A stretch of DNA of 64,000 nucleotides from Actinomycetota bacterium (GCA_947455705.1 CANGPO010000005.1:1-64000); one strand, 5' to 3'. Positions 27,331 to 37,519 are shown, numbered from the stretch's first letter. The notes: a model not told the origin generated them from the letters alone. Translations and numbers: made by a program.

Positions 27331-29703
27331 GTGTTTGAAGTGGATGAGGTAATCGCTGAGTTTCTCGTTGAATCACACGAGAATCTTGATCAGCTAGACC
27401 GTGACTTGGTCGCCCTTGAGCGCGAGCCGGGCAATCGTGACCTCGTCGCGAGTATTTTTCGGACGATTCACACGATCAAGGGAACGTGTGGCTTTCTTGC
27501 CTTCCATCAATTGGAAGCAGTGACCCATGCGGGCGAAAACCTCCTGGCTCGAATTCGTGACGGCCGCCTTGAACTCGATGCGGATCGCGCCAACGTCCTA
27601 CTTGAAATGGTCGACGTGGTGCGCGGGCTCCTCGGTGAAATCGAAGCAAGCGGTGCAGAAGGTGAACACGATCACTCCGCGTTGGTGGCTCGAATCACGG
27701 CATCGATGGAGCCGAGTCCTTCCGTTTCCGATCCCGCAGTTGCGGCGGATGTGGCCGGGGGCGGCGACGTCGCGAATCAAACCGTCGAGTCGGACGTTGA
27801 GTCGGACGTTGAGGCGGAGGTTGAACCAGAGGTTGTGGTAACCGTCGACGAAGCGGCGCGCGCTTCCGAGTCACCTGTCGATGTTGTAGATGCAGAGCCG
27901 ACCGACGGAGCTGACGATCATGATGCGGGCAAGCACGACGGTGATGGGCGGCGCTCGGTGGCCGATGCGACTCTGCGCGTTGACGTGGACTTACTTGACA
28001 CTCTGATGCGCCTTGTCGGTGAACTGGTTCTGACTCGCAATCAGCTCCTCACCAACTCAAGTCAGATGGACGCCGGCATGATTCGTGCCACCCAGCGGCT
28101 GAACCTCATCGCCAGTGAATTGCAAGAGGGCGTCATGAAGACGCGGATGCAACCGATCGACAATGTGTGGAGCAAACTCCCACGCGTCGTTCGAGACCTA
28201 GGCCAGCAGTGTGGGCGCGAAGTGCGTCTTGAAATGGTCGGTCGTGACACGGAACTCGATAAGACGATCCTGGAAGCCGTCAAAGATCCGTTGACTCACG
28301 TCGTGCGCAACGCGGTAGACCACGGCATTGAAACTCCGGAAGAACGTCTTGCGGCGGGTAAATCGCGAGAAGGAACGTTGACGCTGCGAGCCTTCCACGA
28401 AGGTGGACAAGTCAACATCGAAATCAGCGATGACGGTGCCGGCATCGATGCAGATCGGATTCTTAGCAAAGCCCTCGAGCGTGGTGTGATCACGCGCGAA
28501 GCTGCGGACAGGCTCACCGAACGCGAAATTCTTCACCTGATCTTTGCCCCCGGCTTCAGCACGAAGGAAGCAGTCAGCAACGTGAGTGGCCGCGGTGTGG
28601 GCATGGACGTCGTCAAGACAAATATCGAAAACATCGGCGGTATCGTCGATATCAGCACTGAGCTGGGCCACGGCACGACGATTCGGATGAAGATCCCGTT
28701 GACGTTGGCGATCATCCCAACCGTCACCATCGAGTCTGGCGGCGAACGGTTTGCGATCCCGCAGATCTCGTTGATCGAGTTGGTATCGCTCAACGATGAA
28801 CAAGGCTCGGCGCGGATCGAGTACCTATCGGGTGCGCCGGTATACCGGCTTCGAGGAAATCTGCTGCCGTTGATTTTCTTCAACGAACTGTTGTCGTTGG
28901 AGGATCGCCTCTCTGAAGGACGAACCATTGCGGTGCTCCAGGCCGACGGACAGCAGTTTGGCCTGGTCGTCGACGAGGTGGTCAACACCGAAGAAATCGT
29001 GGTTAAGCCGTTGTCTCAGCAGCTGAAGCGGATTTCGATCTACTCAGGCGCAACGATTCTTGGTGATGGACGAGTTGCTTTGATCCTCGACGTTCTGGCA
29101 CTTGCCAACATGTCCGGGGTTTTGGCCGGCGATCGGGCCGCACTTGATCAGGGTGCGGCGGATGCAGACGTTGATGCAGATGATCAAGCACATCTTCTGG
29201 TTCGCCTTGGTGCGGAACGACGCATGGCAATCCCGCTCGGTGATGTGACCCGGCTTGAGGAGTTCCGTTCAGCATCCGTTGAACATGCTGGTCGTCGCCA
29301 AGCAGTTCAATACCGAGGCCAGATTCTTCCGTTGATTCGGCTGGCAGAGGTATTTGGCGCAATGTCTATGCCTGACAGCGAGGACACGATGCATGTCGTG
29401 GTTCACACCATTCGTGGGAAGACGATCGGGCTTGTCGTAGACGAGATCCTCGATATAACGACAGGGCCAATGGGCGCACGTGAGGAGTCCACGCAGATGG
29501 GCCTGAGCGGGTCAGTGGTTGTGCAAGATCGGATCACCGAACTGTTGAAGGTGGCCGAGGCAGTAGCCCTAGCTGACCCGTCACTTGCGGATCTGTTTGA
29601 TGAGCCGGAGCCAGTCGTTGATGACTTTCCTGAACTTCCAGAAGTTCCACCGGTGGGCCATGGCCATGGTCGACGTCGATCCAGTCACTACTCGGGGGTG
29701 TGA
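27331..29703 (+). CDS. cheA: Chemotaxis histidine kinase CheA with two C-terminal CheW-like domains
   Basis: Hpt FRTIHTIKGTCGFL; MKTRMQPIDNVWSKLPRVVRDLG; HVVRNAVDHGIE; GRGVGMDVVKTNI; two successive CheW-like modules at C-terminus. Confidence 0.96.
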   Translation: MFEVDEVIAEFLVESHENLDQLDRDLVALEREPGNRDLVASIFRTIHTIKGTCGFLAFHQLEAVTHAGENLLARIRDGRLELDADRANVLLEMVDVVRGLLGEIEASGAEGEHDHSALVARITASMEPSPSVSDPAVAADVAGGGDVANQTVESDVESDVEAEVEPEVVVTVDEAARASESPVDVVDAEPTDGADDHDAGKHDGDGRRSVADATLRVDVDLLDTLMRLVGELVLTRNQLLTNSSQMDAGMIRATQRLNLIASELQEGVMKTRMQPIDNVWSKLPRVVRDLGQQCGREVRLEMVGRDTELDKTILEAVKDPLTHVVRNAVDHGIETPEERLAAGKSREGTLTLRAFHEGGQVNIEISDDGAGIDADRILSKALERGVITREAADRLTEREILHLIFAPGFSTKEAVSNVSGRGVGMDVVKTNIENIGGIVDISTELGHGTTIRMKIPLTLAIIPTVTIESGGERFAIPQISLIELVSLNDEQGSARIEYLSGAPVYRLRGNLLPLIFFNELLSLEDRLSEGRTIAVLQADGQQFGLVVDEVVNTEEIVVKPLSQQLKRISIYSGATILGDGRVALILDVLALANMSGVLAGDRAALDQGAADADVDADDQAHLLVRLGAERRMAIPLGDVTRLEEFRSASVEHAGRRQAVQYRGQILPLIRLAEVFGAMSMPDSEDTMHVVVHTIRGKTIGLVVDEILDITTGPMGAREESTQMGLSGSVVVQDRITELLKVAEAVALADPSLADLFDEPEPVVDDFPELPEVPPVGHGHGRRRSSHYSGV
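27787..27834 (+). repeat. 12-nt tandem repeat (~4 copies) in cheA acidic linker
   Basis: GAGTCGGACGTT GAGTCGGACGTT GAGGCGGAGGTT GAACCAGAGGTT. Confidence 0.85.
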
Positions 29704-30134
29704 CCGTGCTTCAGTACGCGACTTTCAAAATTGGTGAGAACACGTTCGGCGTTGATGTGCGGGTAGTGCAGGAAGTGCTTCGGCCACACCCGATAACGCG
29801 TGTGCCACTTGCTCCAGCGTCTATAGCTGGGCTGATCAATCTTCGAGGACAGGTAGTGACGGCCGTTGACATGCGTCAGCGATTAGGACTGCCGCCGAAC
29901 ACCGGTGAACGCGAGTCGATGAACGTAGTGGCGCGCGTCGGCGATGCTGTCGTCTCACTTCTTGTGGACTCCATCGGCGATGTCATCGAGGTCGACGATT
30001 CTGACTTCGAGTCACCGCCGGAGACGTTGTCCGGACCTGCTCGTGGCCTTGTACTCGGCGCGTTCAAATTGGACTCAACGCTACTTCTTGCACTTGATGT
30101 CGTTCGTGTCGCCGATATCGACGTCGCGGCCTAG
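29700..30134 (+). CDS. cheW: Chemotaxis coupling protein CheW
   Basis: LQYATFKIGENTFGVDVRVVQEVLRPHPITRVPLAPASIAGLINLRGQVVTAVDMRQRL. Confidence 0.96.
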   Translation: MTVLQYATFKIGENTFGVDVRVVQEVLRPHPITRVPLAPASIAGLINLRGQVVTAVDMRQRLGLPPNTGERESMNVVARVGDAVVSLLVDSIGDVIEVDDSDFESPPETLSGPARGLVLGAFKLDSTLLLALDVVRVADIDVAA

Positions 30135-30147
30135 GAGAGGAATTACT

Positions 30148-30531
30148 GTGCACGCACTCGTTGTAGACGACTCTCGCGCAATGCGCTCGATCCTGACTCG
30201 CATTTTGGGTGAGGCCGGTTTTGACACCGTGTCCCAGGCTGGTGATGGCCAAGAGGCACTTGATCTGCTTGCTGCTTCGTCGGGCCTGCCCGACATTGCC
30301 CTTGTTGACTGGAACATGCCGGTGATGGATGGGCTCACCTTTGTCAGCGAATGTCGCTCCAATCCCGAATACCGCCGAATGACGTTGATGATGGTGACGA
30401 CGGAAAGTGAGCAGGGGCAGATCGTACGTGCCCTGGCAGCGGGCGCACATGAATATGTGATCAAGCCGTTTACGGCGGATGCGATCGTCGACAAGTTGGA
30501 GATCCTCGGTATCACAGCGACGCAGGTGTGA
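30148..30531 (+). CDS. cheY: Response regulator CheY
   Basis: VHALVVDDSRAMRSILTRIL...ALVDWNMPVMDGLTFV...MMVTTESE...YVIKPF; GTG start. Confidence 0.94.
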   Translation: MHALVVDDSRAMRSILTRILGEAGFDTVSQAGDGQEALDLLAASSGLPDIALVDWNMPVMDGLTFVSECRSNPEYRRMTLMMVTTESEQGQIVRALAAGAHEYVIKPFTADAIVDKLEILGITATQV

Positions 30532-30532
30532 C

Positions 30533-31654
30533 GTGCCTGCAGTCAAAGTTCTCGTCGTCGATGACTCGGCGGTCATTCGTCGCCTCGTCACGACCGTGTT
30601 GGAGGGTGACCCGGACATTCACGTGTTAGGGACCGCGAACAACGGTGCAGTTGCGTTGGAGCGGATCGCCGATCTCCATCCTGACCTTGTGACTCTCGAC
30701 GTGGAAATGCCGGTGATGGATGGGCTTACCGCCTTGCGTGAGATCCGTCGTCGATGGCCAACCCTTCCCGTCATTATGTTTTCCACGCTGACGGAACGCG
30801 GCGCAGCGGCCACCATCGATGCTCTCGTATCTGGTGCTTCGGATTACGTCACCAAGCCCTCCAATGTCGGCAGTTTCGCTGCTGGAGTCGAGGCGGTAAA
30901 GACCCAGCTAGTTCCCAAGATCAAAGCTCTTTGCCATCGCACGCTAACGCCTGCCGGTGCTCGCGCTACCGCGCCAGCAACGAGGCCTGCGACGACATCG
31001 ACGACTCCGGTTGCTCGGTCGGCGGGAGTGACGTTGGCGAGCCGGTCCGCTCGAAGCCACCGGCCGGAGATCCTCGTGATCGGCGCGTCAACGGGTGGAC
31101 CAGATGCACTGTGCACGGTTCTTCGAGAGCTGCCGGCGAACTTCCCTATTCCGATTGCCATCGTTCAACATATGCCGCCACTGTTCACAAAAATGTTCGC
31201 TGATCGGCTCGATCGCATCTCGGGTCTGAGTGTTGCCGAGTCGGTTGGTGGTGAGGAGTTACGGCCCGGAACGGTATTTGTTGCACCGGGAGACCATCAC
31301 CTCGAACTCCGACGTGAGGGCGGCATCGTCAAGACTGCGCTTTCGAGCGCGCCACCGGAAAACTACTGCAGACCGGCGGTTGATGTTCTATTCCGTTCTG
31401 CCGCAGCCCTTTACAACGGTGGAGTACTCGCCTGTGTGCTCACTGGCATGGGGCATGACGGTGGTGTTGGCTCGAAGGCAATCGTCGCCGCCGGAGGCAC
31501 TGTGATTGTGCAAGACGAACGAACATCCGTCGTGTGGGGTATGCCAGGCACCGTGGCGAATGCAGGTTCCGCGGCTGCAGTTCTTCCCCTTGATCGCATC
31601 GCTGACGCCCTCACACAGGCGGCACGCTCAAACGCATTGGTAGGTACCCCATGA
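30533..31654 (+). CDS. cheB: Chemotaxis methylesterase CheB
   Basis: Receiver domain plus LVIGASTGGPDALCTVLRELPANFPIPIAIVQHMPPLFTKMFADRL...GMGHDG. Confidence 0.96.
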   Translation: MPAVKVLVVDDSAVIRRLVTTVLEGDPDIHVLGTANNGAVALERIADLHPDLVTLDVEMPVMDGLTALREIRRRWPTLPVIMFSTLTERGAAATIDALVSGASDYVTKPSNVGSFAAGVEAVKTQLVPKIKALCHRTLTPAGARATAPATRPATTSTTPVARSAGVTLASRSARSHRPEILVIGASTGGPDALCTVLRELPANFPIPIAIVQHMPPLFTKMFADRLDRISGLSVAESVGGEELRPGTVFVAPGDHHLELRREGGIVKTALSSAPPENYCRPAVDVLFRSAAALYNGGVLACVLTGMGHDGGVGSKAIVAAGGTVIVQDERTSVVWGMPGTVANAGSAAAVLPLDRIADALTQAARSNALVGTP

Positions 31655-32469
31655 GCATCTCGGCCACTGACTTTAACTTTGTCCGCGATCTGGCACTTAC
31701 CAAGGCGGCCATCGTTCTGGAGCCAGGTAAGGAGTACCTCGTTGAGTCGAGGCTCACGCCTATTGCTCGCCAGATAGGTGTGCAGGATGCGTCGGCTTTG
31801 GTGCAACGGTTACGACGTGGCGGAGAGGCGCAGCTCCAAGCACAAGTTGTAGACGCTCTGACTACGAATGAGACGTCGTGGTTTCGTGATCGGCACCCCT
31901 TCGATGCACTAGGCAAGTTCATGATTCCCGAACTCGTGGAAGCGCGTCGCGCCACTCGAACAATCTCAATTTGGTCGGCCGCATGCTCAAGCGGTCAGGA
32001 GCCGTACTCGATCGCGATGACCCTCCTCGATGTTCCCGCACTTGCCGGTTGGAACATCCGAATAACGGCCACGGATCTATCGGCCGAAATGCTCGCGCGC
32101 GCGCGGGAAGGGCATTTCAGCCAACTCGAGATTAACCGGGGGCTCCCGGCCACTCACCTGGTGCGGCACTTCGAACGTGCCGGCACGGGCTGGCGAGTTA
32201 ATGAGCAACTTCGTCGCATGGTGACGTTTGAACCTCACAACCTTTTGAACGCGCCACCACTCGGTGGACCATTCGACATTGTTTTTATTCGAAATGTCCT
32301 CATCTACTTCTCTCCGGCGACGAAGAGTGAAGTACTGGCGAAAGTTCGTCGAGCGCTCCGACCCGATGGGTTCGTAGTTCTCGGTGGAGCGGAAACCTCG
32401 CTAGGAATTGATGACCAACTCGTTCGGACCGAGATCGCCCGATCCTCGGTATACCGGCTAAAGCGCTAG
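31651..32469 (+). CDS. cheR: Chemotaxis methyltransferase CheR
   Basis: TNETSWFRD; IWSAACSSGQEPYSIAM; FDIVFIRNVLIYF. Confidence 0.96.
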   Translation: MSISATDFNFVRDLALTKAAIVLEPGKEYLVESRLTPIARQIGVQDASALVQRLRRGGEAQLQAQVVDALTTNETSWFRDRHPFDALGKFMIPELVEARRATRTISIWSAACSSGQEPYSIAMTLLDVPALAGWNIRITATDLSAEMLARAREGHFSQLEINRGLPATHLVRHFERAGTGWRVNEQLRRMVTFEPHNLLNAPPLGGPFDIVFIRNVLIYFSPATKSEVLAKVRRALRPDGFVVLGGAETSLGIDDQLVRTEIARSSVYRLKR

Positions 32470-32491
32470 CAAGCTGGATTAGGAGAAGCAC

Positions 32492-32980
32492 ATGAGTCAG
32501 ACCTTTGAAGCCAGCCTGGCAGGAGATCCGGCCGAGGCAATTTCGCCAGAAGAGTTGAGCGAGGCGCTAGGCGAAGTCCTGTCTTCGCTTGGCCTGGAAT
32601 CGTTTCCGATCGAGGCTAATACCGGCCAGGAGTTGGACGTCTCGGGCTCGGTGACGATTTCTGGCGAGTGGAACGGTGCAGTTCAGATGGAGCTCACCGA
32701 CGCCTCTCAGCGCGGCACAGCTGCGGCCATGTTCCTGCTTGACCCGGACGTGCTCTCGGCCGAGGAGATCGTTGACGCTGTCGGCGAGTTGGTGAACATG
32801 GTTGGTGGTGGCATCAAGGGGATGCTTCCTGAGCCAAGCCGGTTGTCACTACCAACCGTTGTACAGGGCCACGACCTTCACTTGTCGTTCCCCGGAATGG
32901 CACCAGTGCTCAGGTACGCGCGTGCAAGCGAGTCGGGCCCGATCGCGGTCACGATCTGGGCCGAGAGCAGCGATTCGTAA
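32492..32980 (+). CDS. CheX-like CheY-P phosphatase candidate
   Basis: ExxN motif in EIVDAVGELVNMVGGGIKG. Confidence 0.8.
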   Translation: MSQTFEASLAGDPAEAISPEELSEALGEVLSSLGLESFPIEANTGQELDVSGSVTISGEWNGAVQMELTDASQRGTAAAMFLLDPDVLSAEEIVDAVGELVNMVGGGIKGMLPEPSRLSLPTVVQGHDLHLSFPGMAPVLRYARASESGPIAVTIWAESSDS

Positions 32981-33035
32981 CCGACCACCGTTGTAATGAA
33001 TTCAATTCCGTACAAAGCAGACGAGGACATGGACA

Positions 33036-33398
33036 ATGCACATCCTGGTTGTTGATGACAGCAAGGTGATGCGCAGCATCGTTACCCGCACGCTGCGCCA
33101 AGCCGGCTTCGACAGTTACGACATTCACGAAGCCGACAACGGCCGCGCTGGACTCGACGCTGCGCTGGCACAGCCCCCGCTACTGGTGCTTTCCGACTGG
33201 AACATGCCGGAAATGAGCGGTATCGAGTTCCTCACTGGTCTGCGCGACGCAGGTTCAACCGTGCCATTCGGATTCGTCACGTCTGAGGGTTCCGATGAGA
33301 TGCGCGGCCGAGCTGAATCAGCAGGTGCATCGTTCCTCATCGCCAAACCTTTCACTGCAGACACGTTTAGGGACGCATTGTCCGAGGTGCTGTCATGA
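33036..33398 (+). CDS. Second CheY-like single-domain response regulator
   Basis: MHILVVDDSKVMRSIVTRTLRQAGF...VLSDWNMPEMSGIEFL...FLIAKPF. Confidence 0.94.
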   Translation: MHILVVDDSKVMRSIVTRTLRQAGFDSYDIHEADNGRAGLDAALAQPPLLVLSDWNMPEMSGIEFLTGLRDAGSTVPFGFVTSEGSDEMRGRAESAGASFLIAKPFTADTFRDALSEVLS

Positions 33399-33880
33399 GC
33401 GTTAAGACCATTCCGGCGCCGAAGTATGTCAAGGACACACTTACCGGAATTGCGGACAAGGCGGTCGAGATCGGCAATGGTCGACCGATCGCCGTCACGT
33501 CGGATTCCGATACATACGTGGGTATTTACACCAACGACCATCTCAAGATCGGCGCGATCATGGTGCTGGATCTTCCACTTGCGGGCTGGCTGACAGCCGC
33601 ACTGTGCGTCATGCCCCCAGGTGGGGTGCAGGAGGCGGTGGAACGACGGATACTTCCAGCCACGGTCGTCGAGGCGATACCCGAGGTCTTTAACATGTCG
33701 GCAGGGATCTTCAACTATCCGGGCGGGCAGCACCTGAAGGTGTACCAAACTGTGGAGCCCGGGACCCAGCCGCCACTTGATGTGTTGGCACTTGCTAACT
33801 CGCTGGGCCGAAGGTTAGACCTGCACGTCACCGTTCCAAGTTATGGTGACGGTTACCTGTCGATCGTCCTCGCACCGTAG
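33395..33880 (+). CDS. Second divergent CheX/CheC-like protein
   Basis: VVEAIPEVFNMSAGIF carries ExxN; translationally coupled to cheY2. Confidence 0.55.
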   Translation: MSVKTIPAPKYVKDTLTGIADKAVEIGNGRPIAVTSDSDTYVGIYTNDHLKIGAIMVLDLPLAGWLTAALCVMPPGGVQEAVERRILPATVVEAIPEVFNMSAGIFNYPGGQHLKVYQTVEPGTQPPLDVLALANSLGRRLDLHVTVPSYGDGYLSIVLAP

Positions 33881-33896
33881 TAAGGGTGCAGGCGAA

Positions 33897-34133
33897 CTAA
33901 TCGGTCGGCTTCTGGCCAAGATGGGCAGCGAACGATGAAGCCTGTTCGGCTGACACGGTGGCCTGTCGATTAACTTCGGCAATTTGTTCGTACACCTCTT
34001 GGCGGTGCACGACAACACTTCGTGGCGCGTCAATACCAAGCCGGATGACATCTCCCCGCACTTCAAGCACGGTGATCGTGATGTCGTTTCCGATGACGAT
34101 ACTTTCGCCGGTCCGTCGGCTGAGAACTAGCAC
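33897..34133 (-). CDS. csrA: Carbon storage/translational regulator CsrA
   Basis: MLVLSRRTGESIVIGNDITITVLEVRGDVIRLGIDAPRSVVVHRQEVYEQI. Confidence 0.97.
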   Translation of the reverse strand: MLVLSRRTGESIVIGNDITITVLEVRGDVIRLGIDAPRSVVVHRQEVYEQIAEVNRQATVSAEQASSFAAHLGQKPTD

Positions 34134-34137
34134 AGCC

Positions 34138-34560
34138 CTAGCCTACGGCCGATGAGGTTAATGGGGCGCGAAGTGAGAGCGTGGCGTCTTCGAGAACAAC
34201 CTGGGCTCCTTTGCGCTTCGTGGAGTTCACGATCACGGGGGCGGCGAGGTTCGCCGTTGAGGATGGCAGGTCTGCTCCGACCGTGACGATCAGTAGCACG
34301 AGGGCATCCGTCTCATCTGTGAGATCGAGCTGTTCGGCGATATCGTCACCGATTTCCGGGGCGTAGTCCGGAAAGAAACTAAACGAGGGCACTGCGACGA
34401 AGCGGGTACCGCTGCCATCAAGCGCATAGAGATCGAACACTGAGCCCAGCTCGTCAAGGCGCACAAGGGCCCAGTCGTGGATGTGAGGGAAGCCAGGTAT
34501 TCCATCGGCGAAATGCACGACCGGAACTTCCTGCGACTCGGCAACGCCGAGTTCGGTCAT
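34138..34560 (-). CDS. fliW: Flagellar assembly factor FliW
   Basis: VVHFADGIPGFPHIHDWALVRLDELGSVFDLYALDG; adjacent to csrA. Confidence 0.93.
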   Translation of the reverse strand: MTELGVAESQEVPVVHFADGIPGFPHIHDWALVRLDELGSVFDLYALDGSGTRFVAVPSFSFFPDYAPEIGDDIAEQLDLTDETDALVLLIVTVGADLPSSTANLAAPVIVNSTKRKGAQVVLEDATLSLRAPLTSSAVG

Positions 34561-34689
34561 CGGTTCCTCCCCAAGTTGTGTGGCGTGGTCTGTGTGGTCC
34601 CGGCGAAAGTCGCTGCCCGGCACCAATGTTCTTGACCCTGACATTAGCCCATCCCTACCGCTGGATTAGTGAACATGTCTGTGGCGACG

Positions 34690-35586
34690 TCAGCGGAGGA
34701 AGTCAACAAGTGAGGGCTGAACGATCGAGGCGGTCGATTTCAGTGCCGCCTGATAGGCGGCCTGCTGAAGACTGATGTTCATCAGGGTTTTCGGTAGATC
34801 GACATCTTCTATACCCGATAGTGATGACTTCAGATCTAGTTGCTTCGAGTCTGAGTTCTGCCGCACTTGTTCCACACGGCTGAAGCGCGCGCCAACGTCG
34901 GCAAGTTTGGTCACGATGGTCGATGATCGCGCGTCGATCGACGTGAGGTTACTCGCTAGAGCCGCAGTGTTGCCGCTGCTGAGATTGGCGGCGATGTTTG
35001 TCAGAAGTGTGAACACGTCGTTGCCGGTTGAATCATCACCGAACACATCGCGTCCATTCACGTCGACACGAACGCTATTGCCGGCACCCACCGTTCGCGA
35101 GACTGCAACGGAATCGCCTTGAAAGACCCCTGCCGTCGAATAGGCGGTAGCCGAGGCAGTTGCGCCACCAAAAACGGGTCGACCGAGGTAATTGGTGTTC
35201 GCATCCCCTAAGAGAGTTTGTCTCAGTGACGTCACCTCAGTAGCAAGTGCCTGCAGGCTCTGGGTGGAGTTCGATCCTGACGATAATCCTTGAACCACGA
35301 GATCGCGGACACGTCGCAATGTTGAATTGGCAGAAGTAAGGGCAGTGTCCAACGTACCGAGCCAGCCGATTCCGTCCGTCGCGTTACGAGCCCACTGCTC
35401 TTGACGTGAGATCTCGCCGCGCAGTTGTAGCGCGGAAACGGTGCCAGCCGGATCATCACTAGGCCGCGTGATTACCTTGCCACTGGACACTTCCTGTTGA
35501 AGGCGTGTCAATGCGTTCTGGTTGCTCTCCAAGCCAGCCAGAGTGCGTGCAGCAGTCATTCGCTGAGTTATGCGCATGCCGTCCAT
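34690..35586 (-). CDS. flgL: Hook-associated protein 3 FlgL
   Basis: MRITQRMTAARTLAGLESNQNALTRLQQEVSSGKVITRPSDDPAGTVSALQLR. Confidence 0.95.
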   Translation of the reverse strand: MDGMRITQRMTAARTLAGLESNQNALTRLQQEVSSGKVITRPSDDPAGTVSALQLRGEISRQEQWARNATDGIGWLGTLDTALTSANSTLRRVRDLVVQGLSSGSNSTQSLQALATEVTSLRQTLLGDANTNYLGRPVFGGATASATAYSTAGVFQGDSVAVSRTVGAGNSVRVDVNGRDVFGDDSTGNDVFTLLTNIAANLSSGNTAALASNLTSIDARSSTIVTKLADVGARFSRVEQVRQNSDSKQLDLKSSLSGIEDVDLPKTLMNISLQQAAYQAALKSTASIVQPSLVDFLR

Positions 35587-35600
35587 GTCCTACCTCGCGG

Positions 35601-36992
35601 TTATCTGCCGGCCAAACCGGTTCGGTTGATGAGAGTGTCAAGCAGTTGATCGACAGCTGTGAGGACGCGACCCGATGCTTCGTATGCGCGTTGGTAAGTG
35701 ACGAGGTTCGTCATCTCTTCATCGATGCTGACCCCCGAGGTCGATTCGCGAGCATCATCGATCTGAGTTGTCACGCTGCTCTGCGTCGTCGAGCGAAGAT
35801 TTGCGTTCGACGTTGCGATGCCAAGATTTACGACGAGTGAGTGGTATTCGGCATTTGGGCCGTTCACGTCGCCCGCCAACCTAGCCAGAGCATCGGCGTT
35901 ACTGCCGTCCTTCGAGGCACCCGCTGCTCCGGGTGGTTGATTGGATGCAGCCAGGAGTGCTGGATCAGTGATGGCAACGCTGATGTTGGCAGCGGTCGTG
36001 CCTGTTAAGAACGCGCCGCCAGGATTTCCGTTGGCGTCGTAGGTGGGGTGAGTGCCCGTCGATGCATGAACGGCGTTGACGCTTGTTACCAATTGCGCTG
36101 CAACGGCATCCAACTTTGATTTCCACGTAGGCACGATGTTGTTGATGGTGTCCAACAGGCCGGCTGCGGTTCCGCCTACCCCGGTGGCAGTGCTGCCATC
36201 CTTGTCCCACGTCAACCGCGTTCCGCTGGAATCGGTTGTGGCACTCAGGGTTTCGGCTCGGTTACCTCGAACGATTGCAGTTCCGCCGACGTAGACACCC
36301 ATGCTTCCGTTGGCATCCGTGCGTGCCTGGCCGCCGACGAGTTGGGCAAGAGTGTCGGCCAAGTTGTCGCGTTGATCGAGCAGTTCATTCACCGGAACGC
36401 CGCTCTTGCCGCCCTGAAGGATTGCCGTGTTGAGGGCTGCAAGGTTCGCCGCGGCGGTGTTGATTTGGGTTGCAATCGCACTGAGCTTTTCGACGTTGTT
36501 GGAGCTAAGCGCATCGAGTGATGTGCTGGTCTGGTTCAGCCACGTAGCGACAGTGTTCGCCTTTGCGATGACTTGAGAGCGGGCAGCCGGATCACTCGGG
36601 TTGTTGGCTACGTCGCCGAAGCCGCTCCACATCGAGTCGAGCATGCTTTGCAGGCCGTTCGAGCTCGGCTCCGGAAAGAGCGACTCGATCTGGCTCAAGG
36701 CGTCAGATGTTGCGCCAAGTGCGCCCTGGCTGGCATGTGCATCGCGTGATCGCACATCTTGGAACGCATCGCGAAGACGCTGAACATCGGCAATACGTAC
36801 TCCACCGTTGCTCCCGTCGTACTTTGCCCAGATGGCCGGTTGCGTGGGTGCGCCAATCGCCTCGGAGACTAGGCGCTGACGTGTGTAACCGGCGGTGTTC
36901 GCGTTCGCGACGTTCTGGCCGGTCACGTCCATGCCTCTGCGGGCAGCCATCAATCCTGACAGGGCCAAGTTCAGGGTTGAGAAATCACTCAT
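35601..36992 (-). CDS. flgK: Hook-associated protein 1 FlgK
   Basis: LNLALSGLMAARRGMDVTGQNVANANTAGYTRQRL; C-term EEMTNLVTYQRAYEASGRVLTAVDQLLDTLINRTG. Confidence 0.96.
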   Translation of the reverse strand: MSDFSTLNLALSGLMAARRGMDVTGQNVANANTAGYTRQRLVSEAIGAPTQPAIWAKYDGSNGGVRIADVQRLRDAFQDVRSRDAHASQGALGATSDALSQIESLFPEPSSNGLQSMLDSMWSGFGDVANNPSDPAARSQVIAKANTVATWLNQTSTSLDALSSNNVEKLSAIATQINTAAANLAALNTAILQGGKSGVPVNELLDQRDNLADTLAQLVGGQARTDANGSMGVYVGGTAIVRGNRAETLSATTDSSGTRLTWDKDGSTATGVGGTAAGLLDTINNIVPTWKSKLDAVAAQLVTSVNAVHASTGTHPTYDANGNPGGAFLTGTTAANISVAITDPALLAASNQPPGAAGASKDGSNADALARLAGDVNGPNAEYHSLVVNLGIATSNANLRSTTQSSVTTQIDDARESTSGVSIDEEMTNLVTYQRAYEASGRVLTAVDQLLDTLINRTGLAGR

Positions 36993-36993
36993 C

Positions 36994-37485
36994 TCACAGC
37001 TCACCATCCACGAGCACATGTCGACGAGCTGGTCCATCTCGACGTCCGCGTGCTTCGTAGGTTGAGTTGTTGATTCCGTCTTCTAGCCCTTGCAGTAGAG
37101 GTAGTGCGGCTGATTGCGCCGATCTAACAAGATCCCTGTTAGCTCCGCCGGCGGTTTCGATTCGTGAGGCTAAGTCAAGGAATGCCTTGTGGTGATCACT
37201 CAGGATGTCCGACCACGGTTGAGGGGCTGCCTTGGCGATGTGGCGAAGGCTTGGTTGCGAGCCGAGGTTGAGTTCTTGCCCGACCTCTTCAACGGCGATG
37301 GCGCGGCGTAACTCGGCCTGTCCGAGAACCTCGACGACAGCGTCAACCTCGCGAGCGGCAACAGCGAGCCACTCTGTGCGCCCCGTGGTCAGCATCAGCT
37401 GCTGGGTCTGCAACTTGTAGAGGAGCAACTCGAGCACTTCTCGTTCGCGCCAAAGCAGCGCAGATAGGTCGTTGAGGCTCATCGT
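36994..37485 (-). CDS. flgN: FlgN-like export chaperone
   Basis: Helical ~160 aa protein upstream of flgK; start MSLNDLSALLWREREVLELLLYKLQTQQLML. Confidence 0.82.
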   Translation of the reverse strand, partial: TMSLNDLSALLWREREVLELLLYKLQTQQLMLTTGRTEWLAVAAREVDAVVEVLGQAELRRAIAVEEVGQELNLGSQPSLRHIAKAAPQPWSDILSDHHKAFLDLASRIETAGGANRDLVRSAQSAALPLLQGLEDGINNSTYEARGRRDGPARRHVLVDGEL

Positions 37486-37519
37486 TGAACACCATCCTGG
37501 GCAATCGTCATACCCGCCC

